Assembly: GCF_002078875.1 (NCBI RefSeq)
Contig: NC_034421.1
Coordinates: forward strand, 10,594,872-10,658,871
Direction of reading: 5' to 3'
Origin: Numida meleagris
Lineage: Eukaryota > Chordata > Aves > Galliformes > Numididae
DNA: 64,000 nt
The notes beneath the pieces were generated by a model that was given only the letters and a program-made list of their open reading frames with translations, did not search any database and was not told the origin of the DNA. Within the stretch, counting starts at the first letter, position 1, and every line of letters begins with the position of its first letter. Positions 1 through 10,880 of the stretch are shown here, piece by piece. Position numbers and translations under genes: made by a program.

Positions 1-1181
1 ACCTACACCTCTGCCATTTATACTGATGACAATGATAATGAAAAAAATAATGATGTTTTAACTCACCCATCAAAAAAATTTATTCACCCTGAGAGAGCAG
101 AACTACGCAAAGCTGGTAGAAAGATATACTTACCCTGAATTTATAAACTGCTCCTCAGATAAAGAAATACAGGATGAGGAGTTGCCTCATTTGCATTCAT
201 TCAATCACCTTTAGCCATTTTGTAGCCAAGCAGATGCAAATTCTTTGAAGTCAGAGCTTTTAAAAAAGAAGCCCTAAAACTCAGCCTGCTTTTCCTGTCC
301 GTACACTGAGGCAGCGATGGTTCCCCATGTGCCGCAGCTGCCAGAGCAGACCTACAGCATCACTGGGAAGCACACAGCAGCCTCCTGCTCGCTGACCGCG
401 GCCCATCAAATGCTCCAGGGCCAGGAAAGCAGTCAGGACCATTCCCTGCAGCAGCGGTCTCCGTGGCCTGCCTCACCAACCACCACACGACCACCTTCCT
501 GCTTTTTGAAAGGTGGGGAATTGTTCCTTACTTCAGTAGCTTCATGGCAGATGAAAAAGATTAGAAAATAGAAGAAATGAGGTACTAATTATTAAATTGA
601 ACCAGCAATTACAGTGCACCTGTTTTTTGCTGATTGATGTTCAGAGAAATTCCACATCCTGAGCTAGAGCCCTGCCATCTATTAGGTAGAAAAACAGAAA
701 GAAGAAAAACAAGATTGATGAAAATGAACCAGTTCTTCCGCAACACTTTTCAGTATTAGCCCCCTGACCTCACCACACATCATCAGGTGTGCTTTAATTT
801 AACTAGATACAGTTTAAAATAAAGATACACTTACTTAGCATTAGTCACATCAGACCTAAATTCCAGCATTTTATTCCTGTGCAAAGTGATATGGCTACTT
901 ATGCAATTTGCCATGGCAAAGAACAAGAATCCCACCAGCAAACTGCTCCTCGCAGCGCCCAGCAGCAGACCTTGTAAATGACTATGATTGAATCTATTCT
1001 AAATTAATTTGGAAGCGTGTGGGATTTTAAGGCAGAAGAACTCATCACGGCGCAGTTAATGGGCCCTGCCCTCGCAGCCCCATGCCCCGCCAGCCCTGCT
1101 AAGCAGCTGTCCCAGCCAGGGGAGAGGGGAAGTTGAGGAGGCAAGCAGAAAGGTCTGACAAGAATTTAAATGAAGTAAAAT
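1..1181. other. non-coding stretch, no gene seen
   Basis: AT-rich unique sequence. A frame at 317-571 lies in a slightly GC-richer piece but has no recognisable domain and no splice context I trust. I see no repeat family or regulatory motif that stands out. Confidence 0.6.
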
Positions 1182-1241
1182 AGCCAAATTCTCTGCTCCA
1201 TTGACTGCAGTGGGGTTAGGTCTGCAGAGAGCTTGAGCCAA
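1182..1241. repeat. imperfect palindromic relic of an ancient dispersed repeat
   Basis: The left end (CCAAATTCTCTGC) and right end (GCAGAGAGCTTGAGCCA) are imperfect reverse complements around a core reading CCATTGACTGCAGTGGGG. From memory, cores of the type CCATTGACTTCAGTGG flanked by inverted arms are common in old palindromic elements of bird and turtle genomes. I cannot name the family. The inverted symmetry is directly visible; the family link is inference. Confidence 0.4.
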
Positions 1242-2255
1242 ACGCCATAACGAATACAAATACAAGAACAAGCTCAATAAGCACGGCATTTCCACCGTGC
1301 CCATCTCTCTGAACTCCTGCTCCTGGCTCTACGAGCAGCTGCGGAATGACTTGCAAAATCTCTCTCCCATTACCTCTGCCTGTGTTTTGGACAATAGAGC
1401 TTGGGTACCCTACAGCAGTGCCAGAAGTGAGGGCTGAGGTGCTGATGTGGGTGTGGGGCATCCTCCTCTCTTGTGCTCAGCTGCAGGCGTGAGCCCTGCT
1501 CACAGCACACAGAGCTGGGGAGAGGGCTCCAATTACAAGTGATCACTGCAAATCCCACGTGCATGCCAGGGTGCGACAGGCACGGTAATGCTGAGCCGAG
1601 CAGGGAAGCATTTGGGGAACTTTACTGCCAAGGAGAGACGTGTGAGAGGCCTCCCGTGAGTGCTAGGGATGCTCGAGCTGCCCTCAAGGGGTGCGAGGTG
1701 CTTTATGTGCTCCTGGCTCGGGCTCCCAGAACGATCTGCCCAGCAGAGCCCTTAAAACAACTAATGGATGACAAAGCAGGAATCCAAGGTAAATTTTCAG
1801 AGCTGATGAGTGAAAAAGAACTCACATCTTTATGTACTGGCTGAGCACATTTAGGAGAGATCCACTGGGGTGCAATAAGCACCGCTCCACATTATGTCAC
1901 TTTTAGGAGTGAAACCTTCACAATCCTTGACAACTGCTGCATACTAAAATGCACGGTTTGAAAAGTTTCCATACCTGGAAAGTCCAGAAGACCGGTGTTG
2001 CTCAGTTAACTCATCCCTCGGGGGCTCTGGGCACAACACAGCAGCAGGAGCTGCATGCAGTGGCCCCGCAGCCCCCTGCCCTCCTTCCCCAGCCCAGTTT
2101 GCTCAGGACTTTCATTTGCTGGCTCTGCAGTGCTGATAAACCTGAGCAGTTCAGAGACACAGAGCCCAGTGAGCTTTGACTCAAGCACAGTAAGTATAGG
2201 AACTAAAATTAATTAAATATTCTCACATTCTTAATTTTTAGGCAGCAGCTCATCC
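1242..2255. other. non-coding stretch with moderate GC, no gene seen
   Basis: The longest frame is 1473-1844 (123 codons, plus). It has no domain I recognise, and its composition (C, R and A scattered without periodicity) looks like translated non-coding DNA. The rest is unique sequence. Confidence 0.55.
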
Positions 2256-2271
2256 TGCACTAATTAGTGCA
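2256..2271. promoter_or_regulatory. perfect 16-bp palindrome centred on TAATTA
   Basis: TGCACTAATTAGTGCA reads identically on both strands. TAAT/ATTA half-sites facing each other are the usual target form for homeodomain dimers. The palindrome sits just after a T-rich run ending in TTTTTAG|GCAG (about 2231-2244). Whether any protein binds is inference; the symmetry itself is exact. Confidence 0.35.
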
Positions 2272-2432
2272 AATGCTGGGGGGATAAAGGAGAGAAAGAG
2301 CAGACTAAACACTACAGTGACAGATGCATTTTATAGGTTTTAGTGATTAATTCTGAAGCACAATCACCTTTTCAAATACTTATTACCAGCTACTCTTCAA
2401 AGAAACATCCATTTTCAGGGTTATACTCATCA

Positions 2433-2475
2433 TAGGTCAGATCCAAAACCTAATGAAGATAATAGAAAGGCTTAA
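2433..2475. repeat. short relic of an ancient dispersed repeat
   Basis: The stretch TAGGTCAGATCCAAAACC followed by TAATGAAGATAATAGAAAGG resembles a remembered motif of old sauropsid repeats (ggtcagatccaaagccc, then attgaagtcaatggaaag). Only one arm is preserved. The identification is from memory and weak. Confidence 0.3.
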
Positions 2476-3779
2476 ATGCCTTTGATGAGGGACATAATAG
2501 ATATGCTGAGAAATAAATGTAATTAAATTCCTAGTCATGTTGATAAGTATATGTGAATATAGGTATAGGAAACACTCTGCGAGGGAGACATAAAATCATT
2601 TTGAACCCAGATTTTAAGCCCTTAGAATAAAGCAAGACTTTCAAATGGCAGTTCACGATTTGGGCTCCTGTCCTCTCTGCGGGCTGTTCCAGTAGTTGGT
2701 GGAGCAGAGGGTGCTGAACTCCCACCTCTTGCACACTAGGATCTTGTTAGACTTTACACCAACTTTTTAGGCATGAACTCAGCTAAAATCCCAGAGCTAT
2801 TTTTGAAGATTTTAGTCATATTAGAGCAATCTACTAAGTTTCTTAGCTCTGCTTCATGTGAAATTCTTGTAGATAACAGCAGGAAACCTATTTTAAGACA
2901 AAAAAAAACAACCCTCAACCATTAGAATCCTTACAACAGTTGCTCTGTAAAATCTATTGATCAAGCTGATTTTAGAGCAGAGATCTGCATCTTCTTCTGT
3001 CCAGCCCAGATATCATCTTACTTGCTCTGCCTTCCCAGTAGTCTGTAGGAGTTTTACATGCAATATGAAGAAGGCAATGATCACGTTCTGGTTATACAAA
3101 TTACAGCCCAGGTGAAGTCTTACACTTTGGGTATCTCAATCACCACTAAAGCTGTATATCAGAGCACTTAAATAAATAATAATTTAGCTAGCACTTCAAT
3201 GTAAGTAATACAAATTTAGTCCCTTTAATTCCATTCTTTATTAACAGGAATTCTTAGATGGGGTCAGACCCCAAATCCACTTATTCCAGTTTGCTGTCTC
3301 TTAGGACAGCAAGCAACAGATGAATAGAAGAGAGAGCTGGAGGTCATGGGAATAACGTGCCATCTCATAACTCTGCTTGTGGTTTCCAGTAACCAAAGAC
3401 TGAAGCCAACTCCGAACACAGCTGCCATCCCCCAGCTGCAAACTATCACAACACAAAGACAGCATCATTCCAAGGTGCACATTCCACATCCAGAGCCTGT
3501 CTTGTTTTCTGGGTGGCAGCTGGACCCAAAACCACCTTTGGCAAACACAACACAACATAACATACATAAGCTGGTCTTTCTTCCAATTTAGTCTGCAGTG
3601 ATAATTAATGATTCTGACAAGCACCAGACGTTCTCTCTTTGCATCGCCTTTGAATGATTTGCCACACAGAGGGTGCATCGCCGCCTGAACACCTCGCCTA
3701 CCACCGTGGTGAATATTTATACACATTTGTCACCATGAGCTAGCATGATTTTGCAGTAATCATTAATCTGCTATCTAGT
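2476..3779. other. non-coding stretch, no gene seen
   Basis: AT-rich unique sequence. Frames on both strands around 3264-3726 overlap each other antisense and none looks like a protein. I see no repeat beyond a short A run at about 2900. Confidence 0.6.
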
Positions 3780-4250
3780 GTTTAATTGCTCTTATCTGCT
3801 GCTGCAGAGAAAAGGAGCAGTTCATTAGGCAGAAGCAGTTCACTGGCATTGCATCTCTTCTACCTCTGGCCTGGGGCCAGAGGGCATCAGACCCCACTCC
3901 CTCCTATCTATGGAGGTAGGATCTGTGGCCTGTGGACCCCTCATACTGCAAATCCAGCAGATTCTGGGGTGCTCAGTGTGTTGTCCCCAGCCCAAGGCTG
4001 CGGGCTGTGCTAGCTCGCCGCCCATGTGCTGCACAACACTGGGCCCGCAGCCCTGGAGCCCGCTCTGCCCAGGCCCGGCCACACCTGGAAGCTTCTCCCT
4101 GCAGCACACCATGCATCACCCCAGCTCTGCCTTCCCCAAGGTCTTGGCTTGTGGCAGAACACAAAACATGAGGCACTATTTAATGCAACCGACTGCCAGC
4201 ACTCGTTCCTTATGTGAAGAACGTGAAGTATGTGCCTGCCAAAAATAACA
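3780..4250. other. GC-rich patch, no gene established
   Basis: About 3840-4180 is much richer in G+C than its surroundings, with several CpGs between 4005 and 4082. It carries overlapping frames on both strands (for example 3910-4248 plus, 3840-4112 minus), as expected in GC-rich DNA with few stops. None shows a domain. It could be an exon of a non-coding RNA or a decayed repeat; nothing decides it. Confidence 0.4.
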
Positions 4251-4694
4251 ATACCATATACACAGATACAACTTCGCCATCAGATAGGAAAAACCCAGCA
4301 GCTTCCTGGTGAGAGATGTGAACGCAGCTCTTCTGAAGCAGAAGGAGCAGGGAAACGTAATATCTACATAACTGAGTTTTCTCTGCCGTGTGCTCCAAAT
4401 GACACGTTTTGCTCAGAGGCCCTTAGGCACAAAGAATCAGGGTAGCTGGGATGTGTGAAATAATATGTTTAGTTTTGGGGAAATAATAAGTCTTTCAAAT
4501 GAGAACGGCCTATTGCTGCAAGCTTCAAAGAAGCAGTCAGTGCACTTTTTAAAGCCCAAATAGGCGTTTTATGATGCAAAGAATAAATCTGTCAGTAAAG
4601 ATACTCGTAAGTCAAGTAAATACAGATGTTCTCTTACATGAAGAGCTAGATATTAGAATTGTGGGGAAAATTCTGCCCTGTCTAGAAAGGGAGC
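4251..4694. other. non-coding stretch, no gene seen
   Basis: Mixed-composition unique sequence leading into a purine run. No repeat or motif recognised. Confidence 0.6.
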
Positions 4695-4729
4695 AGGAAA
4701 AAAAAAAAAGGGAAAAAAAAAGGAAAAAA
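4695..4729 (+). repeat. 35-nt polypurine tract
   Basis: Unbroken A/G run on the plus strand (A12, then GGG, A9, GG, A6). It is simple low-complexity sequence. It makes the lysine-rich or phenylalanine-rich ends of frames crossing it meaningless. Confidence 0.85.
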
Positions 4730-4775
4730 CTTACAAAAACAGGGAAAGGTATACATTGACTGGGGCCAGCTCTGG

Positions 4776-4798
4776 CACCAGCACCTCCAGTGCTGGTG
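4776..4798. other. short perfect hairpin, 9-bp stem
   Basis: CACCAGCAC (4776-4784) and GTGCTGGTG (4790-4798) are exact reverse complements separated by CTCCA. Too short to call an RNA gene. It lies at the start of a GC-richer segment. Confidence 0.5.
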
Positions 4799-5565
4799 GT
4801 GCATGTTGGGGTGGAGGGTGTGCAAAGGGCTCTTCCCCAAAAACCCCACTTCCTCCCTCTGGGTACCAGACAGCCTTCCAACTCAGCTCCTCTGGGGACA
4901 AATCCCAACGCTGAGAAGGAAAGAGATGGAAGAGGAGTAACGCTCGGGTCCTGAAGCTGGGAACAAGCAGACAAGCGGGGCTCCTGTTGGCTGAGGCTCA
5001 CAAACTGACCGTGGAGCAGGTGCTGGTGTGGCAGCAGCACTTCAGGCAGAGGTGCAGCTGCTGCGGACAGAGCCGCATGTCACGGGGGGCACAGGATGGC
5101 ACCTGATGGGAGCGAGGGAAAGCCGTCATGTTCCTACCTGTAGGGCACTGCTAACAGTCTCACATGGCTGGATAAGGCCTGCTGACATCAACACACAGAA
5201 ACAGACAGTGCTGTTGTAGCCTCTGACTTTGACAGCCAGAAAGGAGAGAGATATCCGTATATTCTCCCATTTATATGTTTTATGCTTCAGAAAATAAGCA
5301 GCAAACACTGCTCCTTTCTGAAGATATGACTTTAGACTTCCAGGTTACAAGAGAGGCTGCTGTATTATTATGGGTGAGAAAGAAAAGGCTCCCAAAACTC
5401 ACATTAGAGGGACTGAACCCTGCTGCTTCAAGGGAAGCGATATAAAGAAAGGTGCAGGAAACGCCTTCCCCTGCTCCCTGCGTCCTCCCCTGGGGCTGAC
5501 AGGAATCTGCTGCAGCACCCGGAGCGCCTCCTCCCTCCTCCTCCTCCCAGCCACAGCTCAGGGCT
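4799..5565. other. non-coding stretch with CT-rich patch
   Basis: Unique sequence with a CTCC-rich pyrimidine patch at about 5518-5540. A minus frame at 4612-5040 runs into the polypurine tract and is not credible as a gene. Confidence 0.5.
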
Positions 5566-5730
5566 GCTGCTCACACCTCTTCCCTCACTGCTGCCCCACT
5601 TTGACCTTTCCAAAATCCGCTTCCCAGCAGCAGTGAGAGGTTCCGCCGCGCTAGGGTGGTGCCTGGAGCCAGGGCAGTCCCCACCTCTGCTCACAGAGGC
5701 CCCAAGGCCCCACTGCCAGCACTGGGCGCA
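5566..5730. repeat. copy A of an unnamed GC-rich dispersed repeat
   Basis: About 165 bp that aligns along its length with 31637-31805 in the same orientation. Shared landmarks in order: CTTCCCTCACTGCTGCCC, AAATCC.C.TCCCAGC, GGTGCC/GGTGCC-type middle, CCACCTCTGCTCACAGAGGC, and a closing CTGCCAGCAC. The copies differ by scattered substitutions and small gaps, so they are diverged repeats and not a recent duplication. I could not place it in a named family; a GC-rich 5' piece of a CR1 subfamily or an LTR fragment are possibilities. Confidence 0.65.
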
Positions 5731-7599
5731 TAGAGAGGAGTTTGCCATTTGTCTGTGCCATAGTGCCCAATCTTTAGTTATGGATGTGCATTAAGCGCAG
5801 AGCCACACGCAGACAACACAAACACACGATTTCATTTTTCTACCAAAATGAAGGCCCTTTGCCTAAAGCTGACATCAAAGCATTTCCTGGCTGCTTCTTG
5901 ACCAGACCCTAACTTACTACAAACCTCATCTAAGTTATGCCTGGGTGATTTGCTGAAATACTGAAACAAGCGCCTGAAGGAACAGAGAGGGGATTGTTTC
6001 TTCTGCATCATGCTCAATCTGCTTAATCTGTGAAGTGCCCAACACTTCGATGACCGCCCACCTTCCTCTCCCACAAAGCCCTCCCTGCAGCTCCCACACA
6101 AACACCACCCCTCTGCTGCCAGCCAGCTTCACAGGAAAGGCAGCGTTATCCAGCACAGCACATAAGGGATTTAAGTTGGATTGCAGTGGCATGATAAAGC
6201 ATATCATTATAATTACAGAAATAGGCTTATCCTGAAGATTTTCTCTTCATAAAGCCAGCAGCCATGGGAGCAGTGCTCCTGTGAAGGCACAGGGGCTGCT
6301 CCCGGGCCAGGCCTGCTGCTCCTTGGCACAGTGGCCGCTTCCTTTCCCAGCCCCTATGTAAGCAGTACTGCCTGCTGTATTGCTGGGGAGCTGGAGGCAG
6401 CCAGGCCAGATCCTGCACTTTGTTTGTGGAGGAGGTTCTGAGGAATAAGGCTTTAGTGCATATGTGTTCAGAATTAGTCTGTCTGTAACGGAATGAGTTT
6501 TGACACCATAGTGTTCCTCCAGAACAACTCCAGAAAAATGAAATAAATAGGAGACAGAAAAAAAGAAGCTGTGGAGTTAAGTGAGCTTTAGATGTGTGCT
6601 GTCCCCACACTTCTCTGCCGTGCTTTGAAAGCTGTTCAGCAGCCACTCAGGCTGCAATAGCAGGCAGGTGAGGACGCTTCAAACCCCACTTGCAAGCAGT
6701 ACTCCCAGCTGCTCTGATGTGCTGACGCTTCAAAAGCAAAAGATGAGATAACAACAACTCACTTCCATCAGGAAGCAATTCAGTTCGCATGGCTTTGAAT
6801 TGTGTCTGCAACAAAGAAATTGCATCACAAAGCAGCTTTAAGCAGAAAGAGCAACAGAGGAACTGGAAAAATAACCAAACTCTCACTGATCCAGCACAAC
6901 TTTCTCAGGCATACATTTATAGGGAGAAGCCCAGGTAACAAATTATCATAACTTTGAACTTGAGGTATCTTATAAATATTTACTGGTTATAATTCTTGCT
7001 AGCAAACAAGTAGTAGTTAAATCTCCAATTCCGTCTTCTTATTTGCTCAGCAGTCTTTCAATTGAACAAACTCCTACCGGGCTGTATTTCCTGTCTGTAG
7101 CTTCCACCCAAAGATAATCATTTCTGAAGAGCTTTACAAAAATCAGAGAGTGTTTTTTGAGTTATGGAGGGAAAGGAAACAATATGCTTTTCCCATTATG
7201 TTGTGATTGAAATGTTGTATTTACATAAGTCAAAACCAGCTGTACCTATAAAAAAATTTAACTTAGCTTGATTTATTGCTCTTACTGAGGAAGAAAAAGG
7301 AAAATACATCTCAAGACAATCCATTCAGGGGCTCTTGAGTTAGCACGTGAACGGTGAGGTCTGGCACATGAGCATTAAAATATTTTCTAGTGGGGTTTTG
7401 TAACACAATGGAAAACATAACAAAACAGCAGGGTAGCACGGTCTTAAGCTACAGAGAGTGAGGATCTGCTTACATGCAATCAATAGCAGAAGGCACAGAA
7501 ATAAAGGAAAAATGCTGCTTACCTTTGGAAGGCCCCAGGTAGGTAGGAATCTCCAGATGAAATACCCTTACCTCCACTGCCAACCCTTACATGAGGTCT
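5731..7599. other. non-coding stretch, no gene seen
   Basis: Unique sequence. The minus frame 6227-6646 (139 codons) shows no domain and reads like chance. A GC-richer section lies at 6250-6420. No motif recognised elsewhere. Confidence 0.55.
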
Positions 7600-7661
7600 G
7601 GAAAGGGGTGGATCCTGGCTCCACCCCTTCCAATCACTCAGGTGCATTGCGTGCACCTGAG
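7600..7661. other. two adjacent perfect or near-perfect hairpins with E-boxes
   Basis: Hairpin 1: GGAAAGGGGTGGA (7600-7612) pairs with TCCACCCCTTCC (7620-7631), with one unpaired A. Hairpin 2: CTCAGGTGCA (7637-7646) pairs exactly with TGCACCTGAG (7652-7661) across a 5-nt loop TTGCG. Both arms of hairpin 2 hold an E-box core (CAGGTG and CACCTG). Two well-paired stems only 5 bp apart are unlikely to be noise, but their role (MITE remnant, structured RNA, dual bHLH or zinc-finger site) is unknown. Confidence 0.6.
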
Positions 7662-9782
7662 CTCCCCTGGGCTGGCCCTGCCTTCCCACCAGGTGCTCCA
7701 TCACTGGCTCAAGCTGTGACTCAGCATTTCTGCTACAGGTTTACACAAAGCTCTTGAACATTTTAGCTTGCATGGTATGCGCGGATCCAGCAGTCCTAGC
7801 TGAGGGTGACTGCACTAAAGGATATTCAGCATTAGTTTGCACTCAGAAATAATATTAATGCTTATTATAGTTTTTTCTTCAATAGTGTTTAAATGCTCCA
7901 CAGGCATTTGGCTCTAAGTTGTGATGGTATCTTTACTTGAGAAGCATCAATAACAGCCTAGCTGTCTTCAGTGGGACAACTGACAAGAAGATGCTGCTCA
8001 GCTTGACTCAATCACTCTGACCTAGTAAACACCCTACCCCAAATTTCTTAAGATGTTGAAAACAGATACATGGAAGAATGTGGCAAATAAGACAGGGAAC
8101 AGAGACAGATACAGAAAATGCAGGACACTTGAATGACACCACTTCCTGTACAAACGCTGCAATTGTTTAAAAGCAGCTAACTACTTTTCAAAATGTATTT
8201 CAACATCTAGGCCTAAGAACAACCTGGCTTCTCACAGAAAGGAGCATCTTTTGCTCTCAGATTTTTTTTATTTTAGGTCTTGACTGTTCAGTTCCCTTTC
8301 CTGTTTTCCATTTTTCATCTTAGATGCAATAAGATGAACTCCCACGGAATTGGTGTTCCCTTCCCCTCTTTACGTACTGTCAGAGGAGTTACCCTACAAA
8401 TAAGAGATACTATCTTGCTCCTCTCTCGCTGTCATTGCAACGAGATTGGAAATGGAACTATACTCTACTGCACAGCAGCTGAAATCTGGCCCTGGTGGAG
8501 GGAAAGAAAAAAAATCTCCATGAGTTTCGATGGACTGGTGAGCAAACAACACCAAGAAGAGTCAGTTCAGTCGTCTCTGCAGATTTACTTCAGGAGAATA
8601 GTCCACTGCACAACACATGCATATGTTTATCTGTGCACCAAAAAGCTTGGCTAGTTTTGTCAGCTATACCGGTTGGTCTCATGGAAGATATCACTGCTAC
8701 TTATAAACCCTGTCCTATTCATTTCCTTAAGATCACTAAATCTGCAGCAAGGTAGTAATTAGTTATCAGTAGGAGAAGGGTGGACACTGAGATAATGCTC
8801 AAAGTAGGGGTTAAAGAACTGGATAGCCGTCGGTGGGAAGGCTGTAAAATCAAAGTCCTATCTTGCTTGAGAGATCTCAGAAAGAGAAGGAGCCCATCAC
8901 ATAGCTGGTAAAGAAAATATCAGATTGACACTGAAATGAATGAAATGATACCGAGCTATAGCCGCTGAAATGTGGCACGTTTGTCCTTGGAGAGTGTTAG
9001 CCTTTGCCACCTTGTTGCCTTCCTGCTCCCAGAACTTATTTTGCAAATAAGATCTTGCTGAGGTTTGAAAATCAATTGGGGTCTGCATGAGAAAGTTTGA
9101 CTGCCTTCGCCGCAGTGGTCAGGGTACTCAGAGAATGCAGGGTTGGTCCTGGGACTGCAGTTAGTGCAACTCTATCTATTTGGTTTTCTGTTCCCCACAC
9201 CACGCTCTGCAGGTTTTGCTTTTGCTGGCAGAAGTTGTTTTCTCAGTGTCAAAAAACGAGCCAAAGTCTACAGTGTAAAATGATTTTTTTCACCTCTCTC
9301 ACCTTTCCATGGCAATTGGCAGGATTTGCAGGTTTCACATTACGTGTCAAGCTGCTTCCAGAGGCTCCAAACTCCCAGACTCTTAAAAATCAATGAGCTA
9401 TACACAGTGAAAGCTCAGGAATGTCTTGCTTCATCATGTACCACACAGCATATAACAGTGTTTTATAAGAAATAAAACAACCCATGTATATACGAACCTA
9501 CCCAGAATTACAGCTTCTTGATGTTTTGGAGGGCTGAAGTTTTGGGGAACTCGACAACACATCTGCCTACGTTAGGGCCAGATCTCATCAGCATAGAGGT
9601 TATCGGCTGCGAGCTGTCCTCCACATATGAGTGGAAATGAAGAGATCTGACAGGAGTATGATAGCAGCTTTATGGTTCAGGAATTGCTTTGGTCAGCATC
9701 GAGTGTCTACCTCACCTTCCTATTCCAGGGAGGAGTTCACTGCAATACGCTGTGGAGTGAGTCTGTGGTGAGTACAAATCTG
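7662..9782. other. non-coding stretch, no gene seen
   Basis: Unique AT-rich sequence. The plus frame 8280-8654 (124 codons) has no recognisable domain. A phrase at 9575-9600 (GGGCCAGATCTCATCAGC) faintly recalls ancient repeat ends but is too short to call. Confidence 0.55.
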
Positions 9783-9836
9783 AAAAAAAAAAAAAACCAA
9801 CAAAAAACCACCCCCAAAAAACCCCAAAACAACTAC
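9783..9836 (+). repeat. A/C-rich low-complexity tract
   Basis: Starts with A13 and continues as A runs broken by CC, CCCCC and CCAA. Simple sequence; no gene content. Confidence 0.8.
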
Positions 9837-10629
9837 AGGAAAATGTTTATTCATTTGGCTAGAAAACCTGAGCTACCTTCAAACATTTCAAGAGAATCTG
9901 TTTTTCCTCCGTTGGTGGAGCAGTGAATCACCATTTATTTGCATATAGGAAACAGCACCTTATAGTAAATGGATGAATGTTGAAGCTAACTTGAAAGTGT
10001 CATTTTGTGAAATGTACCAGTAACATTTGTGACACATTCTAGTTTTTGGCCATCTGGCAATGGGGAGGGCTAAAGTAATGTATAAACCTTGAGAGAGCCC
10101 ATTTGTAGCAGGAACTGCTTCAGACATCAAATTTTTAATGGAGTGAGATCTCAAATCAATGCCACCCTAATAATGCAGAATGGATTTGGGCCAGGACACA
10201 GCACTGTTTATACTGGCTTTTTTCTGAGAGGCCAGAATTACAAATAGAGAGACTAAATCTTTCTTTTCTAAATTGAAAAAGATCTGTTAATAATTATTGT
10301 GCACCAAGAGAAAAATTGAGACCTCTCTAGAGACAAAGGAACAGGCAAATACAACTGGGAGGTCATTAACTTAAGCTTCGCAATCGCTATCCAAAGGGTC
10401 TCTTTTACAAACCTGCCAGGAATTTCTTTACGATGGTTCAGCTATTCAAAAAGTGTCTGCTCAGATACTGCAGAAGTCAGAGTAATGCACAAAGAAAGGA
10501 CATGGGGAAGAAGACAGGAAACCTAGCGGCAAAGCCTAGCACGAGTCAAGTGGTTCGTGTCTCAGGAATAATTCGGGTAGGAGGCTAGCCTAGGAGCGGG
10601 GAAGTGCTCTGGGATGAGGAGATCTGAGC
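9837..10629. other. non-coding stretch, no gene seen
   Basis: AT-rich unique sequence, becoming GC-richer from about 10500 as the MIR-like pieces begin. No motif or frame worth naming. Confidence 0.6.
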
Positions 10630-10770
10630 TGAATTTCAAATGCTGGGGCAAATACACGGCTACGTCTGCCTCAGTTTCCCCTCTGCAAAACAGGGGGAAC
10701 AACAGCGACCTTGTGAAGTCTTTCCCCTGCTTTCAACGCACACCACAGATGGAAAGTGCTTACACAGGGG
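10630..10770 (+). mobile_element. MIR-like SINE relic, plus orientation
   Basis: The core GCCTCAGTTTCCC (10668-10680) followed by CTCTGCAAAACAGGGGGAACAA matches the conserved MIR core (gcctcagtttcctcatctgtaaaatggggata) as I know it. Upstream GGGGCAAATAC fits the gggcaagt part, and downstream GGAAAGTGCTTAC (10751-10763) fits the tgtaaagcgctta part. The order of landmarks is right for a MIR reading on the plus strand. Old and diverged, as expected for MIR in a bird. Confidence 0.65.
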
Positions 10771-10782
10771 AAGCGCCGCTAT

Positions 10783-10880
10783 TTCGGGATGCGGGAAGTG
10801 AGGCACCGAGCAGCTGAGCGACTTATCTGCAGGCACACAGCGAGGCCATGCAGCTCCAGGAATAGCACACGGGTCTCTCG
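10783..10880 (-). mobile_element. MIR-like SINE relic, minus orientation
   Basis: GGGAAGTGAGGCACCGAGCAG (from 10793), then GACTTATCTGCAGGCACACAGCGAGGCC, then CAGGAATAGCACACGGGTCT matches the reverse complement of the MIR 5' half and core (gggaaactgaggcacagag, gtcacacagc, gattcgaacccaggtct) in the right order. It lies about 15 bp after a plus-strand MIR-like piece, so the two form an inverted pair. Confidence 0.6.

Noticed and set aside
1473..1844. 123-codon plus frame
   Set aside because: No domain, composition like random translation, no splice or promoter context.
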